64,000 nt of DNA from Geosiphon pyriformis (lineage: Eukaryota > Glomeromycota > Glomeromycetes > Archaeosporales > Geosiphonaceae): contig JAAOMT010000372.1 in assembly GCA_016748015.1 (NCBI GenBank), forward strand, positions 675,400 through 739,399, in the 5' to 3' direction. This document shows positions 1-10,543 of this stretch, one piece after another (the stretch's first letter is position 1; the number at the start of each line of letters is the position of its first letter). The position numbers and the translations under genes were made by a program. Under the pieces are notes generated by a model. It did no database searches, was not told the origin of the DNA, and saw only the letters and a program-made list of their open reading frames with translations.

Positions 1-1711
1 TGCTCAAAACTTCGAGTACAAGATGTCAAATATTTTGGATAAACCACTCGAATCTGTATTTGGTTATATCACTGTGTTACCGGGTGCTTTCTCCGCTTAT
101 CGTTATTTTGCTCTCGGAAACGATGAAAATGGAAACGGCCCTTTGAAGTCTTATTTCATGGGTGAATCGCAACACGGTGCAGATGCTGATATTTTCACGG
201 CTAATATGTATCTCGCCGAAGATCGTATTCTTTGTTTTGAATTAGTCGCCAAGCGAAAGAGTGCATGGGTGTTACATTATGTAAAATCAGCATATGCTGA
301 AACTGATGTTCCTGATCAAGTTCCTGAATTGATTTCTCAACGAAGGCGTTGGTTGAATGGTTCATTCTTTGCTGGTGTTTATGCAATCTGGAACATGTCC
401 AGCATATGGAGAAGTGATCACAGTCTCATAAGAAAAATTTTATTGAACGTAGAAATGTATTATCAAGCCTATAATTTGTTATTTTCGTGGTTTGGAATAG
501 TAAGTATTCAATAATATTCAATACTAGAAATTACATATCAGAATTTATTAAATATTTCTCGTGCCGTTTTCTTTTCAGGGGAACTTTTATTTGACATTCT
601 ACATCTTAGGAAATTCTCTGACAGACCAGGACGTAGTTAAGGGTCTCTGGAGTACCACGACTGGCGAAATTATATTTGCTATACTACGATATATATATTT
701 GACCTTGCTGATAACTCAATTTATTCTTGCTATGGGCAATCGACCTCAAGGGTATTTCATTATATTTAAGATATTTGTTAATCGATTTCAAAATCTTAAT
801 CAACCTTTCCAATTAAAATATAAATCCTGCTTTCCTTTGACCTATCAGATCAAAATGGGCCTATATTGTTTCAATCGTGTTCTTTGCCTTTCTTATGGGT
901 TACATGTTGTTTGCGGCCGGTTGGCTTACTGCCAAAGGTATCGATTTCGCCTTGGAAACTAACAAGAATAAATTAACCGGAGCAAACGTTTCCACCGCAG
1001 CTGCAATTTTTAACGACCCTACTTTCCGCAACGTCATCTTGTCGCTGGCTTCCACCTATGGTCTTTACTTTGTCGCAAGCTTCCTATTCTTTGAACCCTG
1101 GCACATGTTCAGCAGTCTGATACAATATCTTTTTTTGGTTCCATTCTACATCAATATTTTGAATGTTTATGCTTTTTGTAATGTTCACGATGTCAGGTAT
1201 GTTAAATATGTGATTTTAAAGAACTTTTTTGACAATAGCGTTTTTAATTTCGAAAAAAAATTAAGTAATCCTTCCTTTTCATAGCTGGGGTACGAAAGGA
1301 GATAACGCTGTAAAGCAAGATCTCGGTTCCGTAACTACAGGACCTGGAAAGAGCACTGTAGAAGTCGAAATTCCTGTCGAGCAAAAAGACATCAATGCTG
1401 CTTACCAAGAGGCATGTGCTGAACTTGCAAAACCATTTGAGCCCCAAGAGGAACATCGTGATTCAAGCACCAAACAAGAAGATTATTATAAATCCTTCCG
1501 TACCCGTGTTGTATTATGCTGGATTTTGTCAAACGCAGCATTGGTTGCTGGTATCACAAATTCGAATGTCTCAAGTTTGAACAATGTTTTGGCGGCGGAC
1601 CAAAGAAGCAATGTTTATATGGCCTTTGTACTATGGTCCGTGGCAGGATTGGCAGCATTTCGATTCGTAGGCAGCTGTACATATCTGTTATTCAGACTTT
1701 TCACTGGTTAA
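1..1711 (+). CDS. Chitin synthase, 3' part (partial, 4 exons)
   Basis: This is the C-terminal half of a family-2 glycosyltransferase that polymerises UDP-GlcNAc into chitin at the plasma membrane. The gene enters from the left edge. Exons read as 1-499 (codons start at base 2), 579-751, 849-1196 and 1285-1711; all introns are GT-AG and keep frame. Visible motifs are the EDR acceptor-site motif (EDRILCFEL) and the QRRRW signature that marks chitin synthases. Several hydrophobic membrane segments follow, including GYMLFAAGW, and the protein ends in a membrane pair around [12 protein letters not shown]. The order and spacing match division 1 (class I-III) enzymes rather than the myosin-fused classes, because nothing follows the last membrane segment. 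The N-terminus and the first catalytic Asp lie outside the window. The exon joins are inferred but the family call is firm. Confidence 0.95.
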
Positions 1712-2682
1712 GAAATACAAAATATTAGGGTTTTGTTTTCGTCACGTTAGAAAAACTCAGTTCTGATTTCTTCGGTTACAGATTTTCTTTTTTTTGTAAC
1801 GAAATGGGTATTGTAAGGAGGTTTGTGGTTGTTTACTATTATAATTCAAAATGAACTTATTTCCTTTTGAAAAGTCCCCGTTGCTCCGTTTTACAATATC
1901 GATTTCACCCTCCCTGCCTTGTCATCAGAACATTTTTGTAAAAATTACAATTTTCATTATTTCTCCGCAAGACAAGATTTCCTCTTAGACCTAATAATTG
2001 TACTGTAATATTTTATCTTTTTTTACATGCTCATATCCTTTAACTGTCAAACTTTTCTCGTCTTGAAAACAATCAATCGATGCATCGAAATTTTTTAAAA
2101 TATGAAACCTTTCCTGTTTTTCGATAAATGTATTATAATATATCTTTTCCACTTTAGCTAGTGAAAACCATTTTTTCCAATCGACGAAAATTTCAATAAT
2201 TCAGTATTTATTCCAATAGGTTTACTAAATACTGATTCAGTATTCATAAATTCTGATTCTCCAACTTATTTTTAGGATAAATCTTTTGGAACATGGGCCC
2301 ATTTTATTTAAATTGTCCCCTTCTCACTGGGAGATAATAAAGCAAAGGCTTTACACTCCTAAGAACATCAATATGATAAAGTTTGAAATAAATATAACTC
2401 AAAATATGCCTGTTTTTCGGATTTTCAGAATTTGTTATCATTATATGAAAAATTTTTGTATCAAGTTGCAATTCTTCCTACAATTGCTTCGAAGCAAAAT
2501 TGTGTATTTGAGTGTATCCATGAATAAGTAAAAACGGTGGTTGTTCTTTGTTGATTCTTTTGAAATATGTTTGCCTCTTATTTCGACCAAGTTCAATGGT
2601 CATGTTTTTTACTTCACAGGGCCTTATATAAAGTTTATTGATGATCCGAAACCACCATCCCCCAATATTTCCTATTTCCCAA
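1712..2682. other. Intergenic region between two converging genes
   Basis: This AT-rich stretch should hold the 3' UTRs of the chitin synthase (+) and of the RasGEF gene (-), which converge here. I see T-rich runs and AATAAA-like hexamers but no convincing gene. A small open frame at 2286-2531 has no recognisable features. Confidence 0.6.
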
Positions 2683-5340
2683 CTAAACCTTAGAGGTTTC
2701 TGCGTTGATTTTGTAATTGACGATAGGCTGGCCATCTTTTGACTGAGTTTCCGAACTTTTTATAAAGACACCCGCGCCACCCGGCACCGGTAGATCTTCT
2801 TTTTTGAACGATGGAGCACCGTTTATTCCTGGAGTTAAAGCTTCTATTTCTTCCTTTCTATCGCTTTCTTGAATCGCTTGATATACAAATACTGATTCTT
2901 CAGTTTCTTCAGTACCTGCAGTTCGTTCGGGAACACTTATCGGATCAACTATGATCACGTCTTCTTGAGGATTCTCTTCAGAAGCAGTGGTCAAATCATC
3001 CATGACGAATGGGTGATATACAAACCCATTTTCTTCCCCTTCATTTCTTTCTTCAGATCGAGAAGGGATAGGGTCGTTAGCAAGAGAATAATTATCATTT
3101 TCGTCTTCAGCTGGTTTGGTGTCATAAGGCAAAATGTCGGATTTTCCAGTTTTGGTCATTTCCACCAGTTTGGATAAATCAAAATTTCTTGGGGAGCTGA
3201 AATTCTTATCTGTCATATCTTGAACTGGACTGGGATTAGAGAAGCTTTGAGAGCGAGGAATAAATGCGGGTGCATGTGGATTCAGAGAAGGGGCTGCGAG
3301 TGTTGGTAGTGATTGAGCCGAAGGGTGGTTTATACTGGGGTTTGAGGGATTCACAGATGAGGATTTGATAGGAATGGCTGGAGTTGATGAATGTTGGTGC
3401 ATAGGTATTAAAGACGTGGTAAATATCCCTTCCTTTGGCTGTAACGCAACTTTTTTCGATGTATCTGCAAAATCATTCTCGTCTAATTTTGTTACAAAGA
3501 GAGATTCTTGGGAAACCGAGGATGATTTGCTAGATGATTCTAAAGAGAATTTATTAAACTTATCATGCAAAGTCTCTGGGGATTTATGCGTCATAGATAG
3601 ATTAAATGGAGCAATGTTATCTCCACTATCCAAACTTCGAAGATCATCTCGGCCTATGCTAGCGTGATCATCGTCTTCCTCTTCCTCCTCATAATCATTC
3701 ACAACTAAAGGAAGAGACTCTCCTTCCATCAGCGGTTCAATTTCGATACTTTCGTCCAATAATTGTTGTTTTGTTAAATATACTCGTGAAACAAGCCAAT
3801 GATGTAATTCTAAATCTCCAGAATCCAAAGAGGAAAGATCTGGAGGTATTTTAATTTGATTCCCATCAATAGTAATGCTATTATTCATGCGTGCTACGAT
3901 ACTCGTTTTTTTGCGTATGTCCCATTCTTCGTCTTCCTGCGAAGCAGGATTCGATTTGCACTGCTCCAAAAGAGCAAATATTGATTCTAATTTTCTAGCA
4001 CCCGGGGCAGACAAAAACATTTCGGAATAGTCCCCATGATTCCCAGTTGTATAAGTTTGCATGATTGCTTTGACCTCTTCGTAATGGGTTTGCATCCAAG
4101 GTATCGCAATCATTCCATTTTGAGCATTACGATGCAAGTCTAGTTTCTGGGTAATTAACTCTCTGTAGGCTTGATAGTCGTTCTCGGGATTGACATATCC
4201 TGCCAATTCTTTGAATCTTTGATTGGTACGTGTTGATAAATTAGTCCATAATCTTCGTATTCTACGCACTTCTGGCGACTTTAAGGCCTTAACTAAAGCA
4301 GCGAAACTATTGAAATTACGATGCACATTAAGTAAGATATAGGCAATTTTCAGGCCATGGGCAATGATGTTTTCTCGAGCCTGATGAGAAGTTCTAAGAG
4401 AATTACCCGAAGTTCGAGTGTTATCGGCATAAATCATGAATTGATGGGTAAAGCTATTGGTTAAATAACGATGAAAATCCAGACACGCTTGTGCTTTAGA
4501 GTTTTTTCTATCTTTCGTTATCAGATCCTTTCGAAAATCAACTTTTCCAAACAATTGACTGTCAATGTACGTTAATTGTTTTGCCACAGCATCTGTATCC
4601 CAGTAAAGCAGCGTAAGCGTAGAAACGTTTTGTATCTGAACATTCACGGCATCCATTTTTAAACGGTAAACACGAACATCTTCATGCAAACCACGAATAG
4701 TTTGTATATTACTACTATTGCTTCCAGATCCTTCAGAAATCTTATTGTTAGCAGCGGTGACTTTATTAGAGGCAGTTGCAAGTGCATGCACGCACTCAAT
4801 AGATAGTCGTGTAAGAGGGGAAAAAGGTACAAGTGGTAAGTGGGTTGGTGTCGCATTGATAGGAAGTATTGAGGGCTCTGTATCGGATATATCAGATAGT
4901 TGTGGAGAAGGAAGAGAGCCGTTGATAGTTTGTTTATGAAGGATCTTTTCAGCACGTTGCACACACCAATTAAGATGTTGAAACATAAGGAGACTATTGG
5001 TTGGTCTGTTCTTCACAGTGTCTAAAGCAACATATTCTTGAGTCGCGTTAACTGTGTTATAAATGCAAACTTCATCTCCCGTTGAAGATCACCAATACAG
5101 GTTACCTCGAGTTGCAAAAGTAACCTCCTTTGTGAGTTTTTGAATCAGGGCATCTGCTGTTTTCAAATAATTAGAGTAGGATCCCTACAGATTTATAAGA
5201 AACTTTAGAATCTAACAGAGATGTAAAAATAATTCGGAGTGACAATAAAAACAAGTAAAGTTGGAAATTAAAAAAACCTTTAAATTTTGTTGATCCTGGT
5301 CCTCTACCGCCGTTTGGAACAAGCTTTCCCATGAGTTCAT
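2683..5340 (-). CDS. RasGEF (CDC25-homology) domain protein, 3 exons
   Basis: Probable guanine-nucleotide exchange factor for a Ras-family GTPase. Minus-strand exons read as 5340-5278, 5184-5106 and 5021-2683, giving 826 residues in frame. The start at 5340 is chosen because it opens a helical N-terminus (WESLFQTAVEDQDQQNLK, then YSNYLKTADALIQKLTKEV) that resembles MIT or USP8-dimerisation helices; this is only a resemblance. Residues about 190-405 look like the RasGEF catalytic region: KQLTYIDSQLFGKV at its start, the helix RNFNSFAALVKALKSPEVRRI, and IPWMQTHYEEVKAI near the end. The rest is long, Ser/Pro-rich and acidic (EEEEEDDD at about residue 480) and is probably disordered. No SH3 or PH domain is visible. 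The family is likely; the specific GTPase is unknown. Confidence 0.8.
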
Positions 5341-5782
5341 CTTTAACAATTAACTGAACTGATTGAAAGCAATTGACTCCAAAAGGGTTTAAAGTAAAGA
5401 ACAGTGTCTCTAAATGTATTTTCTACATATTTATTGTGCAGAAAATCAGGTTTTAACTCGGAAGTTGGTACCTAGGGGCTTTGTGTTATGTGACACCACA
5501 ATCAAGAACCCGACGGATAGCTATTATTGATGAGATTGCATATTTAGAAGATTGGTAGTTTTCCATACTAATATTCGTGTACTCCATCGAAAATATTTAT
5601 TTTAGAAAAAATTTCGGAGTTGAGAAAACTTAAAATGTATCTAAAAAATTAGAAGATATCACATCTCAAATTATAGGTAAAAAAACTTCTAAGAGTCTTT
5701 GAGATAGTCGCATACGTTGGGACATTCTTCCGGGCGTATTTTAAAGATACCTGAGAAGGGTCTTCCCGATTTCAAAAAAAGA
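5341..5782. promoter_or_regulatory. Intergenic: RasGEF promoter side and NELF-B 3' end
   Basis: About 440 bases separate the RasGEF start codon (5340, minus) from the NELF-B stop (5783, minus). Both genes point left, so this stretch must hold the RasGEF promoter and 5' UTR and the NELF-B 3' UTR. I see no distinct motif beyond AT-rich runs. Confidence 0.45.
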
Positions 5783-8217
5783 TCAAAATACATTTGCCTT
5801 AGATTTTCCTCGTGCTATTATGCAGTTAATGTAGATATTGTGATTTAACAAAGCCATAATGATTGAGGCAATATTAAAATTACATATGGGTTGAAATAAA
5901 ATTACCGCTGGTTCTTTCGCCCCAATATTAAAGGTCTTTTCGGTCCAAGATCTTACAGCTTTGATTTTTTCGGATATATTTTTTTTGTCTAAATATGCAG
6001 CTATGTCTTCTGTATAAAGTTCTACTAATAACTTTAGCATCAACTCATGTGCAGTTTGCTTCCACGCACACATCGGGATCAGTATGTCCTCCATTACTTT
6101 CCCCCATTGCGGAAAAACAAGTAGTTTTAGTCTACAGTTCTTTATAAGCAAAGTTATGAGAGACTGCCAGAGAGACTCATATACTTCATTGTGGGTTATG
6201 TTGGAGAGATCTCTTGGAAGCGAAGCTGACATATAGGGTACAGCGCGCTTTAGTGCTATTGCATCACCCTTGAGGCAGGAATCCATTATATAATGAGCAA
6301 AAACCTTCGTCATAAAAGGAGATCAGTTGGTGATAAGTTAACAAACTCAAATTATTTTTTAGTAGTGCGACATACCTTTCTAGCCAAATCACTTTCTTTT
6401 AACATCTCAATTTCCCGCTCGGTAAATTTTGACATGTTTTTCTCATTTAAAGTTAAATTCTGCCGATCTTCCTGACGATCTGGAAAAGGCCCGGTACTAT
6501 TTTGACGTCTTTGGGCTTCACGTGCAGCGAATCGAGTTTTATCGTCCAACATTAAGGATAACAAGCGAAAATAAAAATCTTCGTAAATTGCAGGATCGAC
6601 CTGAGGAATTGCATAGGTTTTGGTAACAAGCATATCGCGAGATTCACTGCCAAGATTAATCAACGTGGAGCACCAAGTGACCGTACCATCATTCTGATAA
6701 ATTTGTGTAAGGAATAAATTCAAAATTTTCATTTGATCTTTAATCTAGAAATTATTTGCACCTTTGGTTCAGTTGGATTCCTTTCTTGGTTTGCAATTTT
6801 CCTTAAAGCAGACAACAAACGTGCACCCAAGACATTAGACACGATTGGGTCTTTGAAAATCAATGCCATGTCGCTAAGTGTAAAGTATTATTAAAAGGAT
6901 ATTAGCCTATTAGTCAAAACTCAAATTAAAATTTTTGAAAATCAATACCCAAAATCAGTGGTTCCCTTGTATTTGCTACAGTAGTTGTTAATGTTAATAA
7001 GCCTATCTTGATTGAATCCTTTTCTGATGCCTTCATTAACATGCCAAATCAATTCAAAGGAAGGATCTGTTTTGCAAATCTACTTTAAATTGATATTAAA
7101 AATTGATATTTGAAGAGGCTTACTATAACCCCGAAATTCAATTAGAGCTTACCAAGATCTTATTGGCTTTCTGCATTGCCATAAATAAATCAAATCGAAA
7201 GGAACAAATACTTGCCCAGCCAAATTGTATATATAGTTCCCGTAAAATAGGTTGTACTGCTTTAAACAGAACGGTACTGTCACCAATTACGTTCACAATT
7301 TGTTGGACATTTCTTTGATTGACTCTGAGAAGAAGAAATTTCTTATTTTGATATCAAAAAATGTATATCTAAAATTTTATACAAATCTAACCGGGCATCC
7401 AGGTACTCATTCACATTTGTTCCGCGCATCTCCCTTGACCATACACGCAAAATTGGGTCGCTCACATATCCCGTTAATTGGTAGACCAAGATTGAAGCAA
7501 ACATGCGTGAATCTCTCTCAAAGAAACCTCTTTTTAATTCCAAAGGTGATTCCTTGTGAATTTGAAAATAGAAAAGAATTATACAATTGCGAGAAAGATT
7601 AAACTCAGAAAGAATAAGTAATGCAGTATAAAAGTACTTCACTTCTATGAACTGCTTATCGGGAAGTAATTCACGGAAGAGACCCTCAGTTTGGAGTGCG
7701 GGATACTTTTGAAGTAGAGCCATGATCAAACCGCGTATAGCCTTGATTTCACGAAGCTTCAAGGCTTTTTTCAGAAAAATATTGCTCCTAGTTTATTATG
7801 GATAAGAGGAAATTATTAATGATTAAAATCCAAGTGCAAAATATACCAAACTTCGTAATGATAGACCTCACTTCTCATCATTCCAACTGTCGCTATGCAT
7901 GTAAACTATGAGTCTTTTTTGTAACGCGGCAAGAATTCCAGTGTGAATTTCGTATCTAGACAAACCCGAAACTTCAAGAACAGGATATAAAGCCTAAAGT
8001 TTGCTCCTTGAGTTAAAAAAAGAATAAGATCAAAGGGCAAAGAAAGAAAAGATGGACTGACATTGATGTTGAAGTTTGGGAATTGAAGCCCTAGCTGTTC
8101 TTGGAACTCGCTTATAACAGAATGTGGATCATTTTCGGAAAGCTTATTCCTGATCTTATCAACGCCTTTTTGTCCAATTGTATATTTGTCAAGAAGATCC
8201 TCATGTGGAGAAGACAT
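5783..8217 (-). CDS. NELF-B / COBRA1-like negative elongation factor subunit, 9 exons
   Basis: Homologue of NELF-B (COBRA1), a helical-repeat subunit of the negative elongation factor that holds RNA polymerase II in promoter-proximal pausing in animals. Spliced minus-strand exons are 8217-8062, 7993-7872, 7787-7643, 7552-7392, 7324-7153, 7079-6949, 6873-6762, 6744-6376 and 6304-5783, all with GT-AG introns in frame; the product is 629 residues, against about 580 for human NELF-B. Blocks that align by eye are EDLLDKYTI near the start, ALYPVLEVSGLSRYEIH (human-like LPFLDLHGTPRLEFH), the stretch from SREMRGTNVNEYLDAR to VNQRNVQQIVNVIGD, FRFDLFMAMQ before KTDPSFELIWHVNEGIR, and GDMALIFKDPIVSNVLGARL. 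The last 40 residues look less like protein: an in-frame optional intron (about 5885-5798) may be removed in the mature mRNA. The call rests on remembered family pattern, not a search. Confidence 0.78.
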
Positions 8218-8602
8218 TATAAAATAGGACAATTCGTTAGACTTGTATCTTTAAAGAGAAGAAATAATACCGATAATGGAATTATTACGCCACGCGAAAT
8301 TAAATGTGTCTCTTCCAAGTAGATGTATTGAATTGATTCACATATAGTAGATTTTCATAAAAACGATAATAAATATATTTTTTTAATTCGCAGTTTGAAA
8401 ATAATTAATTATATACTTTATTTATCATTTTATATTTTACAAAATTATTAACTAATCTGTTATATTAATTAAGTAATAATATATTATTAATAAAATCCCT
8501 ATTTAACCAACTTGAATATTGATAATTAAAATATTTTCAATTACATTAAATCTATCAATATTAATATTATAAAGGAATGAAATACTATTAAACAATTTGA
8601 AA
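8218..8602. promoter_or_regulatory. NELF-B upstream region up to the LINE A insertion
   Basis: This AT-rich stretch lies between the NELF-B start codon and the 5' end of LINE A. It must contain the NELF-B promoter. The LINE inserted only about 390 bases upstream of the NELF-B start codon. No specific motif is recognised. Confidence 0.4.
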
Positions 8603-8749
8603 AAAAAAAAAAAACTTCTTTCTCTCCTTCGTCCCAAATTCCTAAAAAAGAGTCATAAGTTTTTTTGAAAAGAAGTTTTTACAATTCAGTACGATAAATC
8701 CAAACCGTTTCTGCTTGATTACGAGGCCATTGTTGGTCCCAATGTTGCT

Positions 8750-10543
8750 GTGATGAAGAAATCTGCCAAAGGCTTTGGCACTGATACTGTTAGTAAAGAT
8801 GTTGCTTCTAGAAAAAAAAGAAAGAGTGGTGTTCTAAAGGATGGTGCAGCTCAAAAAATGGTTTTGTCTGATAAAGCAGTTGGTGGTTCTTGGGGGTCTG
8901 AAGCTGGGGATACCTCTGAATCCAACAGTGTGAACATGGAAGAGGAGTTTTTGATTAAGGAGACTAGTGTAGATTATGGAGAAAGAAATTTTTTGGAAGG
9001 AAAAGACATTAACCAAACACCTAAAGGGCTTAAGGTGGTTACTAAGCAAGCTTTGGGTAAATCTCTGGGCAAAATTAATTTTCTGGGCAACAATGATAAT
9101 AATAATGTTCTGTTAGATGGTCTTTTAGAACTTTTTCCTCCTTTAAAAAATTTGGTTAATGTCTCTGTTCGGAAGTTGTTTGCTCTGGATATCGAGTTAG
9201 AAAAAGTGACTGGGAAATCCGCTCAAGAAAAACTTTCTGTGGTTAGGAAATTATTTTCAGGAATTAATGGTTTTGGAGGAGCCTTTACCTCTTCAAAATT
9301 TGCTGGGATCATCAGAGTGACGTTCACTTCCGAATTAAGCTTGGTGCAGACCTCAAAAAAGGCTGGAAATGTGAAAATTTTGGTTAATGCTAATCTCAAG
9401 AAATCAACTGGTTAATCAGATCAGGCTGTGGTGGTAAAGAAAATTCCAGTTAAAACATCAGCTGAGGCTGTGCATACTGTGTTTTCTGAATTTGGTTCTG
9501 TTGTGTTGATTAAAATGCAATTGGTAGAGCTATGGCAAAAAGCTGTGGTTGAATTTGCCCAATTGGATCAGGCTGATTTGGTTACAGCTAGATGATCCAT
9601 TTTGATTGGGAAGGATGCTGTAAGAGTGGCTAAGGCTAATTTGGACAAGAAATCATAAGACATGAGGGATCAGCATAGGACTTTGCTCTATATACTGCCA
9701 ATGGGCACTAATGCACATGATATTTGGAACTTCATTGGATCTGCGGGTGGAAAAACATGTGTCATCAATCAACACTTTATTACATATGCCCAGGCCAAGT
9801 ATGCTATTGTTTGTTTTGACTTTGTTGCTTCAATTAATGCTATTATGGAAACTATGCCTGTCTTGAAGAGTGCCAATCTGCATTGGGCTCACCTGAGTTC
9901 TGCTAAGTGTGCTAAGTGTGGAAATTTGGGTTATATATCTCTGAGTTGTTTTATGAGTGAGAAAAATTCTTCTGGTGGACTGGCTTACAGGATATTGTCT
10001 GAGGATCATAAAAGCAGGCTGGCTTCCATTTATATAAGATGCTTTGCTCCAATCTTCCACTCTGTGTCTTTTGGTGGTGTTTCATAGACCAATATTGTTG
10101 GTGGGTTTTCTTTCCTTCCTCTTTTTGTACACAATAACTCAGCTTCTTCTAGTTTCTCTTCGGAGATGAAACCTACCCTGATGGTGTCTGTGGAATTAAA
10201 TAATAGGTTTGCCACTCTTGAGCATAGTCTTACCAGTCTTATGGAATGCATTGATAAGTTGGCTAAGAGATTGGATTCACCTGGGCCAATGGTTTCCCAG
10301 CCTAGTCCTGGACATTAGCTGTTGGTAATCCCTTTATCACAAAATCAAGGGACAAATATAATAATGAGTGAGAGTTCGGGTGTGGCTACTAGTGGTGAGG
10401 CTATTGTGAGAGTGGCGGTTTTTAACTCTTTGGTTATGTTTAAAATGGAAAAGACTCTGAACAATCTTTCAATAATGGTTATGGATCTCTCAGCCAAAAT
10501 AGACAATACTGGTTTGGTTTTTGCTGTTTCTCTCTCTCAATAA
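8750..10543 (+). pseudogene. LINE A ORF1: nucleic-acid-binding protein with one zinc knuckle
   Basis: A single frame runs about 597 codons and is broken only by nonsense codons (at 9413, 9593, 9657, 10085 and 10316). There is no frameshift. The N-terminus is basic (RKKRKS at residue 24) and could be a nuclear localisation signal. Two RRM-like stretches follow, the second around DIWNFIGSAGGKTCVINQHF. Near base 9908 a zinc knuckle reads CAKCGNLGYISLSC, i.e. CX2CX4HX4C with His replaced by Tyr, a C-to-T change. The frame ends TAA at 10541-10543, overlapping the ORF2 ATG. ORF1 proteins of this class coat the LINE RNA. Confidence 0.8.

Noticed and set aside
2965-3667. Plus-strand open frames opposite the RasGEF gene
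   Set aside because: They are antisense shadows of a well-supported coding exon and have no features of their own.
7103-7602. Plus-strand open frames opposite NELF-B exons
   Set aside because: They cross the exons and introns of the minus-strand gene and resemble no protein family.
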